Numbered from the stretch's first letter, positions 1 to 11,431 are shown. The stretch is DNA of 64,000 bases from Artemisia argyi (GCA_030686995.1 CM060686.1:72458819-72522818), one strand, 5' to 3'. Numbers and translations: made by a program. Notes: generated from the letters alone by a model not told the origin.

Positions 1-990
1 AATATACATCATACCACATCATGGACTAAATGCAAGATATATATATAGGCACTCCGTTATATTCATTACTCAAATCCTAAGTCGCAACATTCGATTATAG
101 GTTGCTCGTAGAAACCTACACGATCCAACCATCACCTTCATTACTTGCTATCCAACTTAAGGTGAGTTCATAGCCCCACTTTACATTACTTCATTGTTTT
201 ACAAACCCTTGGGGGGAATACATGCTATTTTTAACCGAGCACAATGTTTTTAAATTGTATGCTTGCCTGATTGTTTTATTATCACTAAGTACCATCCTTG
301 CCAAACCGAGATCCCATATTATGAACCATTTAATCACTTGCGAGGGTTACTTGCAAGTGAGCGCGAATATTGTGAATAGGCCTATTGGGATTGACGAATC
401 CCATTTGTATTGACTAAGTTCAACCAAATGCATTAATATTTTAGACATTAGGTATGACGGCAAAGTACCTACCGGGATAACTCCGCCGATTGATATTGGT
501 ACCCGTTAACGTTATGGTGTCATAAGCTTAGTATTTGATAATAACTGTTCCGGGCGTGTAACAACGTGGCCCATATTTGTTTTCCAAACATTGGTGTGAG
601 TCTATAGCTCACACTACCAACATATTGTGTTCAAACATTAAACAAACTCTATGAATATCACTCAACCTTTGTGTTGACCTCTCAAGCATGTATTTCAGGT
701 TCATGACGATCAAGGATGGCACGGAAGGGCACGGATACTCAAGAGGGCTATAAATTTTATTATCATTCAAAAACACATTTATTATACATTGTAAACATGG
801 AACCATTTGGGACCTCATTTTGTAACCTCTGATATTTATATAATTTGAATGATAAATCTTTTTAATACGACTCGGTTAGAGATCGTTTTCTATTATTGTG
901 ACTATTGTGCCGTCAAGTAACACCCAGTTCGAATTCCGCTGCATCCATGAATTGGGGGTGTTACATTATGCTTATGCCATAGGAAATGTT
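1..990 (+). repeat. LTR-like remnant, no gene
   Basis: No convincing coding region. The tract contains GAGTTCATAGCCCC near 166 and ends near 966 with GGGGGTGTTACA, which looks like the end of a Ty3/Gypsy-type LTR. The GAGTTCATAGCCCC word recurs in inverted orientation near 50955-50970, so it belongs to a dispersed repeat. I see neither a matching second LTR nor a primer-binding site, so element type and borders are open. The short ORFs here look random. Confidence 0.3.
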
Positions 991-2477
991 AAAGAACACA
1001 TTTTCTCTTCATAAATGATTTCTTTTTTATGATAATGTGATAGTATATAAGTTAGATGCTGTGTGCTGTGTGTGATTTTTATTCTACTGAATTTTATTTA
1101 TTGTTTGTTTAGTGCCGTAATAACATTTATTTTCAATTTTTTATTTCAAATAATGCTCTTATGATATTCTTCAAGTTGTTGATATGTGGGGAATCATGTC
1201 TAAGCTCAAAAAGGAGGATAGAGGTATGGGTGTTTGATTATATAGTCTATTAGCTGATTGATATAATTTCATTCTTTAGCTTTACCCGTTTTCTTATAGA
1301 GGTTTTTAAATTGTTTGGTCTCTCTGGAATTTTGATGTAATATCTTTATTTATATGCACATGTTCTGTAGGAACAGTAGCCTTCAAACCATATTATAATT
1401 TCTCGAACAACAATGCTGCAACCCGAACAACACCTATGAAGCAAAAAATGAACACGTAATTGACACCTGAAAAAGATCGAACTAGAAAAAAAGTCGTACT
1501 TCACGGGTAATCTTTGTCCTAAAATTGAACTCTATTGTTATGCATGGTGTCATCTCTGGATTTGATTTCACTTCACTATGCGTTGAACTAAAACAACACA
1601 GTTGGCGACTTGGCGTTAAATATGATGTGTGAACCAGCATAGTGTTTTGTATGGTTTAAAGTGTTTAGATTAGACACCCTGACAGCCATGCACAAGAGTT
1701 ATCCAATTACACAAATACACCAACCTGCAACTGCATGCGCATAGATACTCAAAAACCAATTTTAGTTTTTGTTAGAAAAGTCTAATTTTAAATACGGTTT
1801 TCATTTTTATGTTAAAGATAGTCTTTTTGCCCAGATAAACTGTGCAAGATTGACATCTTTTTACCCAGACATGGAATTGCATTGCATATAATTGTGGCAT
1901 CAAATTAGGGCCTGTTTGTATTAGGCACTTTTGGTATCTTCATGTCAATAGTAACATGTGCACAAGGTTTTCATTAAAACAGTTTCTCATCTGTCCCATA
2001 TTATATAATTGAATTTTCAATGCCAAGTGCAGTTTCATTACATAAATACGAAGTTTCAAGAAAGATCAAGATTTTTAACTTCTTTTATCATGTTGTTTGT
2101 TTCAACAGGGTCATAATATAAGATGTTCAAAAAGCTCGAACAAGGGTGTATACTATCACACATGACAGGTACAACAACACCTCTTACATTTGCTCTCATT
2201 ATGTAAAAAGTGGTGGATGGATGAAAACTTTTAATTTTGCACACCATAAATTGCCAAACTATATACTAAACAGTAACACGATACTTTATATGCATGTATG
2301 AATTAACGACCACTAGATCCATTGGTCGTGTGAATGTAACAACTTTATAACACCAAGAGTGGGGGTCAACGGATGGGTACAGTTCTGATGTATCTATAAG
2401 TAATGAGTAATGCTTTCTTTGTTTTTGTTTATCATGGATTAATGTATTGTCTAATTTGATTGCTTGATTCACTCACT

Positions 2478-2912
2478 ATGTGCGGATCAGATGTTGAAGA
2501 AGGGGTGAAACGGTATTCGCTTCTGCAAATGGAAACTTCGATGTTGTACCTTGGTGGAATGAACTATCGGAATGCGGTAAATAAGGTTTATCTGTTAAGC
2601 GAAAAATGGGCGATGCATTACTTTTCTCGAGCATGAAACCGGATGCAACCACTGATCCTTCAAGTTTGCATGGTCAATTTAAGTTTGTATGTCAAGTGAT
2701 TTATAGCGAGTGTAGCACCTGCCCATTCCAACTGTCATTGATCTATCTTTTACAAATACCAAATATCCTTTTGTAAGCTTTGCTTGAGACAAGTTGTGCG
2801 TCACTGACTCTATGCTTGCTCATCTTATTGCATAGGTGGGTGTCCTGTTATTATGGGAAACAAGTGGTCCTCTACAAAATGGTTTCGTGTCAACGAGTAT
2901 GATGCTTAATTT
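2478..2912 (+). pseudogene. Prolyl 4-hydroxylase 3' fragment (decayed, probably captured)
   Basis: Two exon-like blocks resemble the C-terminal part of plant prolyl 4-hydroxylase, the Fe(II)/2-oxoglutarate enzyme of the secretory pathway that hydroxylates proline. Block 1 (about 2490-2669) reads SDVEEG, then in another frame GETVFASANGNFDVVPWW, NELSECGK, a TAA stop, GLSVKRKMGDALLFSSMKPD and SLHG. Block 2 (about 2838-2909, after a TAG-ended acceptor) reads GCPVIMGNKWSSTKWFRVNEY. The MGDALLF...MKPD...SLHG...CPV...KWSSTKW order is the family signature around the second iron-binding histidine (SLHG). One lost base between EEG and GET, the TAA and missing upstream exons make it a pseudogene. It lies upstream of a Helitron-type end, so capture by that element is likely. 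Identity is fairly sure; the mechanism is inference. Confidence 0.75.
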
Positions 2913-3869
2913 GGCTCAAAAGGTACATCTATAAACCTTTAACAAATTCTTGCGGTCAGCTTAAATTGCATAGGAATAATAGCATAAGTATGCGTTAACA
3001 TGTTCATGTAAGGAACCACTTTACATATTATCAGTAGCAAGCACCCAATGTTTTTTAATTGTATATCACAGCTCTCTATATGGTATAACCATTTTATACC
3101 AATGACAAAATCCAAGCCTTCAAACGACATATGTTTGTTAACTTGAATCAAAAGCTAACTCAGTTTGATTACTTTAGGGAATATGGTGGTGCTGTTATTT
3201 GTCCGGTTAATCACAAAAATTGATTACTTTTATCAAGCGTGGTAATTATGTGAATTGAATAATAATTTATTTATTAATTGTTATCGTACTCCCAGACTAA
3301 CCATACTACCAATAATAGTTACTCCCAATTTTGTGTTCTACAATTGAATGATCAAAGGTACGCTTCGACTTATATGGATAAAGTATGTATATTTTCACAT
3401 ACTGAACCATTTATGCAAACTTCATTCTTAATTTATAAACATTGTATGACGAAATGCATGTTTCAACCTATTTATGGATGTGTGGGCTGATTTAGACCGC
3501 TGTTCATTTCAAACGGGTCGAATTGAAAATGGTGTCTTTGGATTAGCTTATTTTAGGGTTTATTGGTTTATTCACATAAAGTTTCGCAATTTTAGTTAGA
3601 GGGGATAGGTCAAATGGACTAAATCTGTTGAAAGTGGCTCATGTTCTATCTTTGTATGCAACCTACCAATACTTTCATTGCAAGTTTACACTATCGTTGT
3701 TTATTAATGTATTAAACTTATTATAAAGGGTTTCTTAGATGATATAATGTATTTGTTTGTTCCAACCTAATCTTTTTTTGTCATGTTACTTGACCTGTGT
3801 ATTTGAGTATCTTGCCATGTCTAGCGTTTATCTTTGTATCTGACTTACGAATTAGTTGTTTGGATGCAG

Positions 3870-4370
3870 AGCCTAACAATAAATCATGGGAGCTACCATC
3901 ATGGCAACCATTACAATTCTCTTATGGATCCAAGTCCACTGATGATCAGTGTTAGGCTTGGTTTAAACTCCCTCTATGGGTAATAACTTTACACAATCTT
4001 TACATTATTTTAAATTTTGATAAATGTATCTATATTATTAAGGGCCCTATTATTAATATAGATATGTTCAAAAAAAATATATATATTAATATAGATTTGT
4101 TGTTATACTTTAGACAAATATTTAAATAGACCAACTCAAGACAGTAATCAAAAGTCAACAAGATCAACATATTGATAATGTAAACCACTAACAACCATTT
4201 ATGTGTTTTCATACTGTAGTAGTAACTATAAATCATATTCTAATGGACATATGAACGGGCTCTCACGGTGAAGGTGCTATTTTGCACAGACGTTGGGCTA
4301 ACTGCGAAAGAAATCGATGATATGGTTGTGGAAACTTAATTGGCTGATTTTCATAGCAGCTTGGTCACTA
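3870..4370 (+). pseudogene. OTU-domain deubiquitinase fragment (captured, broken)
   Basis: Exon-like segment 3870-3979 follows a GCAG acceptor and precedes a GGTAAT donor. It stays open in one frame and contains SYHHGNHYNSLMDPSPL and VRLGLNSLYG. This matches the end of the OTU catalytic domain of plant OTU deubiquitinases, where the histidine of the HYNSL motif is catalytic. A second block near 4253-4360 contains LFCTDVGLTAKEIDDMVVET, then TAA, then LADF, matching the conserved helix that follows OTU in the same family. The order and intron position fit a copied genomic fragment. The stop and the missing cysteine-bearing N-terminal part rule out activity. With the hydroxylase fragment upstream, two unrelated host genes lie in one repeat tract, the usual sign of Helitron transduplication. 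Assigned from memory of motifs. Confidence 0.6.
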
Positions 4371-4374
4371 CATA

Positions 4375-5405
4375 GCTTCTGAAGACAAAGATATTGGAGA
4401 TCGTGAGTCAATGAACGTTTATTACACAAATATTTACAAGCATTGTATTTTATACTATGAGTCACTTATAACTTATTATTCCGTTAAAAGAAAATTTCAT
4501 AGCGTTTACGTTTGTTGTTCTTTCTTACTTTATTCACGTACTTACTTTTGTAAATTGAACTCAAGTCACTAGAAAATATCAAAATAGTACTTCGTAAACT
4601 GCATTTATAGTATGGAACTTCATCATTTTTTATCTAATCAATCGATATAGGTTATCAATAGTATAGCAGTAGTAGTTAAAAGTGTTAATTGTTGTCTGTG
4701 AATTTTTAGTCAACATTAATATACTTATAACCTTTCTCATAAAAAAAAATGAATATGAGATGAGGGTTAGTTGTAAGTTGTGAGTTGTGACTTGCAAGTT
4801 ATTACAATGTGTGGGAGATTAGACATTAAGCCACAGTAAAAATGCTTCAATCTGCAATATTCAATATGATAAAGAGCTTATTTAGCAATAAGGATTCATA
4901 GCTTATAGACCTATTCATTTGACCCGTTTTAATTTTTGACCATTTCGACTAATGCTTTGCGTCATAGTTTTAAACATTTTTGACCATTTGACCCGTTTTA
5001 TTTAGCAATAAGGATACATAGTTTTAAAATGATTTGCATCAAATGGTCATAAACTAAAAGTGACAATTTCGACTAATGGCTTGATTTAGCTTTTAGGTGC
5101 AAATGGTCAAAAATTAAAACGAGTCAAATGGGTGGCAAGTTACTAAAAGTCACCTTTTGGTATCTACAATATTATCTACCAAAATGAACTTTTCTTCAAG
5201 TTTTAGAATGGTCACTATATCCATTTTGCTTCTCAAGACAAACATATTGTAGATCAAGAGGCAATCAACGTTTATTACACAGATATTTATAACCATTGTA
5301 TTTTATGCTTTCAGTCACTTATAACTTTATTGTTTCGTTGAAAGAAAATTTCACATCGTTTACGTTCTTTATTCTTTCTTACTTTATTCACGTACTTAAG
5401 TTTTC
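4375..5405 (+). repeat. Direct repeat pair of ~180 bp inside the Helitron-like tract
   Basis: The segment at about 4375-4558 is repeated at about 5225-5405 with moderate divergence. Both run from GCTTCTNAAGACAAA through ACGTTTATTACACA, CATTGTATTTTAT and AAGAAAATTTCA to ACTTTATTCACGTACTTA. Copy 2 ends just before the Helitron terminus. The spacer (about 670 bp) has a second local duplication built on 'GACCCGTTTTA' and 'TTAGCAATAAGGAT' (4870-5040). Confidence 0.75.
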
Positions 5406-5427
5406 TTATTCAAAAACTCTCTAAAAT

Positions 5428-5456
5428 CCCGTGAATTTCACGGGTCTATAAGCTAG
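5428..5456 (+). terminator. Helitron 3' hairpin and CTAG terminus
   Basis: CCCGTGA and TCACGGG pair over a three-base loop, followed by TCTATAAG and CTAG|T. In Helitrons this subterminal hairpin acts as the rolling-circle termination signal. It is not a transcription terminator. Confidence 0.7.
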
Positions 5457-5567
5457 TTTACATATATTTAGACAAAATAAATATTACTCATTAATTAACT
5501 CTTTAACCAAACACACTCTTAGTTTAAACTTGGGCTCGACCCACTCTTAAATAAACAAACGCACCCT

Positions 5568-6222
5568 AGAGTTGAGATCTATGAAGAACCCATACATGCC
5601 ATAGAACCTATCAACCAATCATAACCACTCATTTATATTTTCCATTTTTTTTTTCAAAACAACATATCTTGCAAACGGTAATCTTCAAGCTACAAAAAAA
5701 ATACCATCACGACGAGAATTAAATGATCTTTCTATATATATGCATTGTTATATACTTTCGACAATTTTTTTTTTTAAATTTTCGCCCAGAAAGAATCATA
5801 TATGATTCTTACGAATCATATATGATTCGTAAAAAATCATATATGATTCGATCGAATCATATATGATTTTTTACGAATCATATATAATTCGTAGGAATCA
5901 TATATGATTTGTTAAAATCGAATCATATATGATTCTTACGAATCATATATGATTTTTCTTGGCGAAAAAAAAAAAAAAAAAAAAAAAGTTCATCAAAAAA
6001 AAAGTTCGTCGAAAGTATATAACAATGCATGCCTATAGAAAGATAATTTAATTCTCGTCGTGATGGTATTTTTTTTTTGTAGTTTGACGATTCACGGTTT
6101 GCAAAATATTTAAGTTTTAAAAAAAATGTGAAAGTTTATTTTTTTATTTTGATAAGAAAAATAAGTAGCTAAAATTGCTTGATGGATTCTATAGTAAAAG
6201 TTAGATCTATAAAGAACTTTTG
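5568..6222. mobile_element. Foldback element with palindromic core
   Basis: Two arms are inverted copies of each other. ACCATCACGACGAGAATTAA at 5703-5722 recurs as its reverse complement at 6046-6065, and GTTATATACTTTCGAC of the left arm is inverted at 6009-6024. Similarity extends, with gaps, outward to the AGATCT sites near 5575 and 6203. Between the arms (5795-5955) lie eight units of the self-complementary word ATCATATATGAT joined by short TTCGTA / TTACGA / TCGATCGA links. The transcript or single strand would form a long hairpin with a cruciform-prone core. There is no coding capacity and no clear target duplication, so the class is unknown. Confidence 0.8.
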
Positions 6223-6299
6223 GCCTAGTTAACACTTCAACACACATTCGTATAACACTACTTTGAGTTATTTCCGATTACTTGATACAAACAACAATA

Positions 6300-7430
6300 A
6301 GCTAGACACCCTTAAGTTTTCTTGTTGAACCTATAACGACACCACCCTTGATTTACCATTAGGTCGAGACTATCGACACTACCATAACTACCCAATAAGT
6401 TTACCGAATCTAAAACAAACAACGCAAATAAATAAACGACCTGGAAATCCCGTGAACCAATTAAACCAAAATTGGGACCAATTCCATGACCAAAACGGGT
6501 CACGACCCGAAAATAAACCGGGTACAAACCCGACTCGAGACTATATCAACCCGAATACCATTTCCAGATTCTTAACACTTTAACACACGAAACGATTTAA
6601 AGGTTATCTTGTTATTATATCATTTTAATCAAGAAAACGCTAGCAAAACTTTAATAATCATTTTTAAATCTCACTTATTATCCACGAAAACATTAACACG
6701 AAATCTATGGTTGATAATGAAATAAACAACTCGAGGAGTGGTTTTATTATACCACTCGGACGCCGAGAGAGTGAGAGGAAAAAGAGGCCAGAGGCGGCGA
6801 TGGATACGAGCTAACAATGATCTAATCACTCGACTCAAAACCACGTGAATAACCTTTACAACTCTTAAACCCTCGTCTTCAATTCGTGGTGGTGGCGGCT
6901 GCTTGGTGACGGCCGTATTAGTATAGAGAGTTGTGAGTGTGAAATGGGGATAAGAAAAATGATGTGGTAGATGTGTTGTTGTGGCGACAGTCGGCCGGAG
7001 GTGGCCTGATAAAGGGTGGTGGCTGAGGAGTGGCCGGATGGAGGAGGAGGATGAAAGGGGGCTAGGGTTTTTATCACAAATGAGGTGTGAGAGTTTATAA
7101 ATGTCCTTTTATAGTGTCAAGGGAAAAACCTTGGGGACCAGAAATGAAAATCACAAGGGACAGTGGGCGGGGGGTATAATTTACTGCATGGACTATTGTT
7201 GTAATTTATGATATCTTTCACGAAATGAGGTTCGAGGCTCGTTCAGGCGAGTAAATGGAAGATTCATAATGCGGGAATAACGCCATCGGGCTCAGAATAA
7301 TAATTCCGATAAAAATTACTATAAATATGCTTTGTATCTCGAAGTAAATAAAATGGTCAAATCTATTCGTCGTTTCTCCGAATAAAAATGCATCAGGAAA
7401 ATTACCGGTTGTTACAAATAGCAAGTAATG
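6300..7430 (-). repeat. Probable LTR remnant, minus orientation
   Basis: On the minus strand the tract starts near 7426 with TGTAACAACCGGTAATTTTCC and later carries a proline- and histidine-rich CCACC-type stretch behind AAACCCTAGCCCCC (7070-6865). This composition is typical of Asteraceae Gypsy LTRs as I remember them. No partner LTR, primer site or coding domain is present. The ORFs at 6312-6527 and 6865-7077 match nothing I know and are left uncalled. Confidence 0.3.
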
Positions 7431-7789
7431 TTAGTGGACTATTATACCTTTAATTAAAAATTTTAGCATCATCTACAAGAAATATTATTTAATCCTCAAA
7501 CTTTTACTGTATCATTTTTTTCTTCTAACAAATGAACTTTTTTTTTTCTCGCAATAACTACAAATTGAACCCGTAAGTTTTGCATCAAGGAGCAATCCAG
7601 AATTATGATTTCGCTAGTAAGTTATTTCTCGCTACACACCGTCGTTTTGTGCGAGTATTCATTTACTAATATATAAATTTTGTATAAGTTTAAAGATTAA
7701 TTTGTTATTTTAACAGATTTGAGGGTTTGTTGAGTGAATATATAGTTTATATGGGTTTTGAGGTCTATTTGCACTAGTACAGATATTGC

Positions 7790-8775
7790 CTTTCGTCACA
7801 CATGGTCGATTTTGAACTAACATTGTAACATATTTACGTGACTAAATGTACGAGAATAAAATAAACAGCCACACTTGATACGACTTGTGTGACCATTTCG
7901 GAAAATATATGTCACACATTTGTGTATTTATGTGACTAGAGGGTAACTGGTAAATATTTTTTGATTATTTAGAATTCGGGACGTGTGACAGATACAAATC
8001 AACTTTAAACATTAGTCACACTATAGATACACATATGTGACAAATACATGTCACGCAATTGAATAGTGTGATCAAAATAGATATATGGTCACATGAAGTA
8101 ATTGTGTATGTAGCTAAATTATATAGTCAAGTTTGTCACACATTATTTAAACGTGACTGCTTTTCTTTGCTGAATATTTAGCCACATGTGAATTTGAAAT
8201 GTGTGACAACTGAAAAGTAAGTTTGAAGCGTTAGTCACGATATGCATTTAAAAGTGACAAATATGTGTCACACACTTGAAGAGTGTGACCAAATTTCATA
8301 TATGGTCACACTAAATCATAGAAACATGATTAAGTGTAACGAAAATTCGATACATATGGTCACGTAAGTTAATATGTGTGTCTAAAGTTTACTGTGTGAT
8401 TGCTTGCCAAATCCTAATGTGTATAATCACATATATTTGTAGTACGATCATGTGACTATAGGTTTTACAATAGTCACACCATATCACAAATGTGTATCTA
8501 AATTATGTTTATGACCACATTATAAGGGTATTATATGTGACCAATACATTTAAAATAGTCACATTATGAAATATTCATGTGACTATTATTTATAGCAAAA
8601 TGTGAACTCAGTTATCATTAACCTTGATATTAGTCACACTGAGTTTTTGTGTGACTAAATTAAAGATGCTATATATGGTCACATGAAGTATTCATTTAGG
8701 TGTCTAAATCATAGAGTCATATTTTGTCACACATTATTTAAGTGTAGTTACAATTCGATACATATGGTCACACAT
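7790..8775. repeat. Subterminal TGTGAC/GTCACA array
   Basis: About 1 kb made of degenerate units containing GTCACA or TGTGAC, commonly joined as TGTGACTA, ATATGGTCACA and AATAGTCACA, at irregular 15-40 bp spacing and on both strands. The array sits directly inside the CACTA terminus, as expected for transposase-accessory binding sites. Confidence 0.75.
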
Positions 8776-8937
8776 TTCTGATAACTTATGTAAATTGATA
8801 TTCATTTAATTGATTTTAGTCTATTAGTCATGACTGCACATTGACTACTTTTTCAACCACTATTTTTTTTTCACAAATTGCCTGCAATTGAGAATCTTTC
8901 ATACCAAACACTGTTTTTTTCAATAAAATGCTTGCAC

Positions 8938-8946
8938 TATATAAAG
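8938..8946 (+). promoter_or_regulatory. TATA box of the small CACTA-borne ORF
   Basis: TATATAAAG lies 71 bases upstream of the ATG at 9017 and just inside the TGTGAC array. The spacing suits a transcription start near 8970. Predicted by eye only. Confidence 0.5.
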
Positions 8947-9016
8947 GCATAACCACATACATGAAAACTGCATATACAAGAAAACTGTAACAAAAAACAA
9001 CCATTGAAACAATATA

Positions 9017-9393
9017 ATGAGGGCCAACAACAAATTACCAGGTATTCAACATTGTTTTTTTCAAGTAATTTCTGCTATTTATAATAGACCATTCATATAT
9101 TTTCCTTTTTTTGTGTGTGTGAAGAAATAATTAACATTTCCAGCAGCAGTGAATGTTCTGATGATGGATGGTCAGACTATTTTCCAAAGGTTCAAAGTTT
9201 TGGTTCAAGCTCAAAAAAGGGTGATACTAGCAAGAATCTAACACACAAAGAGATTGCAAAAAAGGCTTTTGTTAAGAGGGTTAAGGTTCTAGGCCTTCCC
9301 AATCAGAAAAATTGTGAACTGATTGGTATGAAGCCCTTTGTTGCCAAAATTCCCAAAGATGCAAGAGATGGTTCAAAAGGGAAGGGAACATAG
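9017..9393 (+). CDS. Small spliced ORF inside CACTA-like element, unknown function
   Basis: Proposed exons are 9017-9041 (MRANNKLP plus one base) and 9125-9393, with a GT donor at 9042 and the acceptor in GTGTGAAG. The splice restores the frame into EIINISSSSECSDDGWSDY, giving about 97 residues. The protein opens with a serine/acidic stretch and continues with a lysine-rich half (KKAFVKRVKVLGLP...KIPKDARDGSKGKG). It shows no membrane segment, no zinc ligands and no catalytic motif. Position after a subterminal array and a TATA box suggests an element-borne gene such as the remnant of a DNA-binding accessory protein, but that is inference. The start was preferred over the unspliced ATG at 9115 because that ATG lies within the predicted intron. 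Confidence 0.4.
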
Positions 9394-10437
9394 AGTTTAG
9401 TTTAGTTATACGGCTTAAATGCCCCATCATAAAACTGTGTAAACCTTAGGAACTATGTTAATTGACTTTCTAAAGTCAATTTTCAACTTTAATAAAGTAA
9501 CATGTTACTAAAGTGCCTGCAAGTGCATGTACATGATAAATGGAAACTACAAATAGAATAAAGCTTGACTACAAGTGGATATACGAGTGAAAACTGCAAA
9601 ATTTTTGATTGCCATAGAAAAGCTTGACTTTTTGGAGTCAAAATCCATTACAATATGCTAAATTACACAAACAACTATTGTACTAACAATAGTAACTTAA
9701 TAATAGTGTTAATACAAATATCGCCTAAAAACGTTATTTATATTTTACGATCTTTGCTAAGTTTTGTTAATGACAAAGTATGAACTTTAGCTAGGAGTAA
9801 ATCATCACTTTAAGTGTTTAAGTCTTGTTTAAACTAAGGTTTACATCTCTTTTAAACTAAACATTGTTTTTATTTCTTAAATTAGAAAGTATCTTGTCAC
9901 ATCACATTTATTTCTTAATATAGTAAGGTCACATCACATTTAGGGCAAGTTTTGTCAATATACATTTATAGTAAGAAGTGTGTTTGACTTACTAAGTGGT
10001 TGCTTGCAAGTTTAGTGTTTGACTTGATATTATGAGATGTGACATTATTTGGTTTGCAAGGAGTAATGAGATGTGACCTTGTTTGGTTTGGAAGATTTAT
10101 TGCAAAAACCAACTGCAGCCCTGGCGGTACCCTGGGGATACATGGGCGGAACCCTTCTGAGGGGTCCGCCGTATCCGCCAGACCTGCAGAATGGTTTGCT
10201 ATAAATACCAAACCATTTGCTAGTTTTGAGTGACCCTTTTAGGACATATTTTCACATATTCTCTAAACTAACTCAGTAACATTTTGATTTGTGTGATTCT
10301 CTTATGTAGCAAGGGACTTCACAAGATCATTCAAGAAGCTACAAGCTTTAACTCTAAAGTTGCAAGTCTTGGTAGCTTGGTCATGTATAAGCTTGGGTAG
10401 TTTATACTTCATTTGTGTCATGTATGTAGAAGTAAGT

Positions 10438-10644
10438 GGTTAGTATTTTAGGCCTCAAAATACGTAGTGTGTCAGGAGTTGTTGTACCCTTGTAAAAGAA
10501 CTAACGGGAGTGGTTGTACCCTTGGTAAAGAACTCGACATCTAGCTTAGTGTCGGTAAAAGTGTAAGCGACGATGGGAGTGGTTGTACCCGTGTAAAAGA
10601 ACTCGACATCTAGCTTTGTGTCGGTAAAAGTGTAAGCGACGTTG
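10438..10644 (+). repeat. Tandem ~69-bp duplication in the LTR
   Basis: GGGAGTGGTTGTACCC...CTCGACATCTAGCTT.GTGTCGGTAAAAGTGTAAGCGACG occurs at about 10507-10575 and again at about 10576-10644, differing at only a few positions. A shorter, third partial unit (GTTGTACCCTTGTAAAAGAACTAAC) precedes them. Confidence 0.8.
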
Positions 10645-11204
10645 TAAAGGTTTTCTCTGCCGGTGAAAGGAGCTTGTTGATTAGTGCTTATAACTCTCCA
10701 GTTGGAAACTCAGGGCGTGGATGTAGGGCAAGGAAAAAGAGTCCTTGTAGCCGAACCACGATAAACAATCGTGTTGTGGTTTGATCGTTTCTTTCTTTAT
10801 CTTTGCTTATTACATGTTGTTCTTTAGTTAGAATTGCTAGTCACATATAAAGCTTTTCAAAGAACTAAATAAGTAAAGATGTGTTTACATCTTCAAACAA
10901 AAGTAAAGCTTTTCAAAGAACTAAACAAGCAAAGTTAGGATCATCACAAGCAAAGCTTTTCAAAGTATGAAACTAGTAAAGTTAGAATTGTTATTCACAT
11001 GAAAAGCTTTTCAAATAATCAAACATATAACATTGTGTTTATATCTTTAAGCAAACGTAAAAGTTTTTAAAGATATTCAAGTTAAAAAGAATTTAAAAAG
11101 CGGTAAACTATTCAACCCCCCTTTTAGTTTTCCACAATTGGCATCAGGAGCTACGTTACTCAAGATCTTTAAAATAGAATGTATTTTAAAACTTGGATCG
11201 ATCC

Positions 11205-11375
11205 ATGGATTTTGAAAATCTCAAAGAAGGGCAACCTATTCAAAACCCACCGCTATTTGAAAAAGAAAACTTACTTGAATGGAAAAGTAATTTTGAAAAC
11301 TATGTGAAATCAATTGATGAAAACAATTGTAGTATTAACCATGAGTATCAGTTCATACATGCTAATGAAAACTAG
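11205..11375 (+). pseudogene. Copia gag N-terminus (truncated)
   Basis: The ORF starts MDFENLKEGQPIQNPPLFEK and continues to LLEWKSNFENYVKS. It has the gag opening of plant Copia elements: a proline-leucine phrase, then W-x6-Y where the UBN2-type gag domain begins. It lies 54 bases behind the primer-binding site, the normal gag position. Only about 56 residues remain of a protein usually several hundred long, so this is a 5' stub. An in-frame ATG 12 bases upstream (11193) gives four extra residues; I prefer the start at MDFEN. Confidence 0.6.
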
Positions 11376-11431
11376 TAAACTACCAACCGGTGGATAGAAT
11401 AATGTTTTGTCAGAGTGTCAGACAAACCCCA

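Larger units (their letters stand above)
990..5456 (+). mobile_element. Helitron-like element, 3' end defined
   Basis: The 3' terminus is seen directly: hairpin CCCGTGAATTTCACGGG at 5428-5444 (7-bp arms), eight bases, then CTAG at 5453-5456 followed by T. That is the layout of plant Helitron ends. Helitrons replicate by rolling circle, leave no target duplication and often carry gene fragments; two such fragments lie just upstream in the same orientation. No RepHel helicase ORF is visible, so the copy is non-autonomous. The 5' end (A|TC...) could not be fixed; the start given is only the limit of the preceding LTR-like tract. The stretches 990-2477, 2913-3869 and 4371-5427 hold no recognisable gene, apart from the direct repeat listed separately. 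Confidence 0.55.
7772..9393 (+). mobile_element. CACTA-type DNA transposon, 5' part
   Basis: CACTAGTACAGA at 7772 is a CACTA-superfamily terminus, preceded by TTG as a possible 3-bp target duplication. It is followed for about 1 kb (7790-8775) by dozens of GTCACA/TGTGAC words in both orientations, the subterminal repeat array to which the element's DNA-binding protein binds. A TATA box and a small spliced ORF follow. I could not find the matching ...CTAGTG 3' terminus; the right side runs into the LTR remnant ending at 11136, so the element looks truncated. CACTA transposons move by cut and paste; no transposase is present here. Confidence 0.65.
9700..11376 (+). mobile_element. Copia LTR with primer site and gag start, truncated
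   Basis: A plus-strand LTR ends in TTTTCCACA at 11136. After AT comes TGGCATCAGGAGC (11139-11151), a degenerate initiator-methionine tRNA primer site. A gag start follows at 11205. The left LTR border is not resolved; AT-rich, non-coding sequence from about 9.4 kb carries no clear TG start. Inside the LTR a ~69-bp unit is tandemly duplicated (see repeat entry). The rest of gag, pol and the 3' LTR are missing; element sequence stops near 11376, about 50 bases from the stop codon of the receptor gene. The GC-rich island at 10110-10190 lies within this LTR. Confidence 0.6.

Noticed and set aside
4029..5456. TCTATATTATTAAGG at 4029 as the Helitron 5' end
   Set aside because: It lies in the intron between the two OTU-like exon blocks, so it would cut the captured fragment. 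The true 5' end must be upstream of the gene fragments.
9393..11136. 3' terminus of the CACTA element (TAGTG words at 9709, 10018, 10460, 10550)
   Set aside because: None has the inverted complement of CACTAGTACAGA or the TTG duplication, and most lie inside the Copia LTR.
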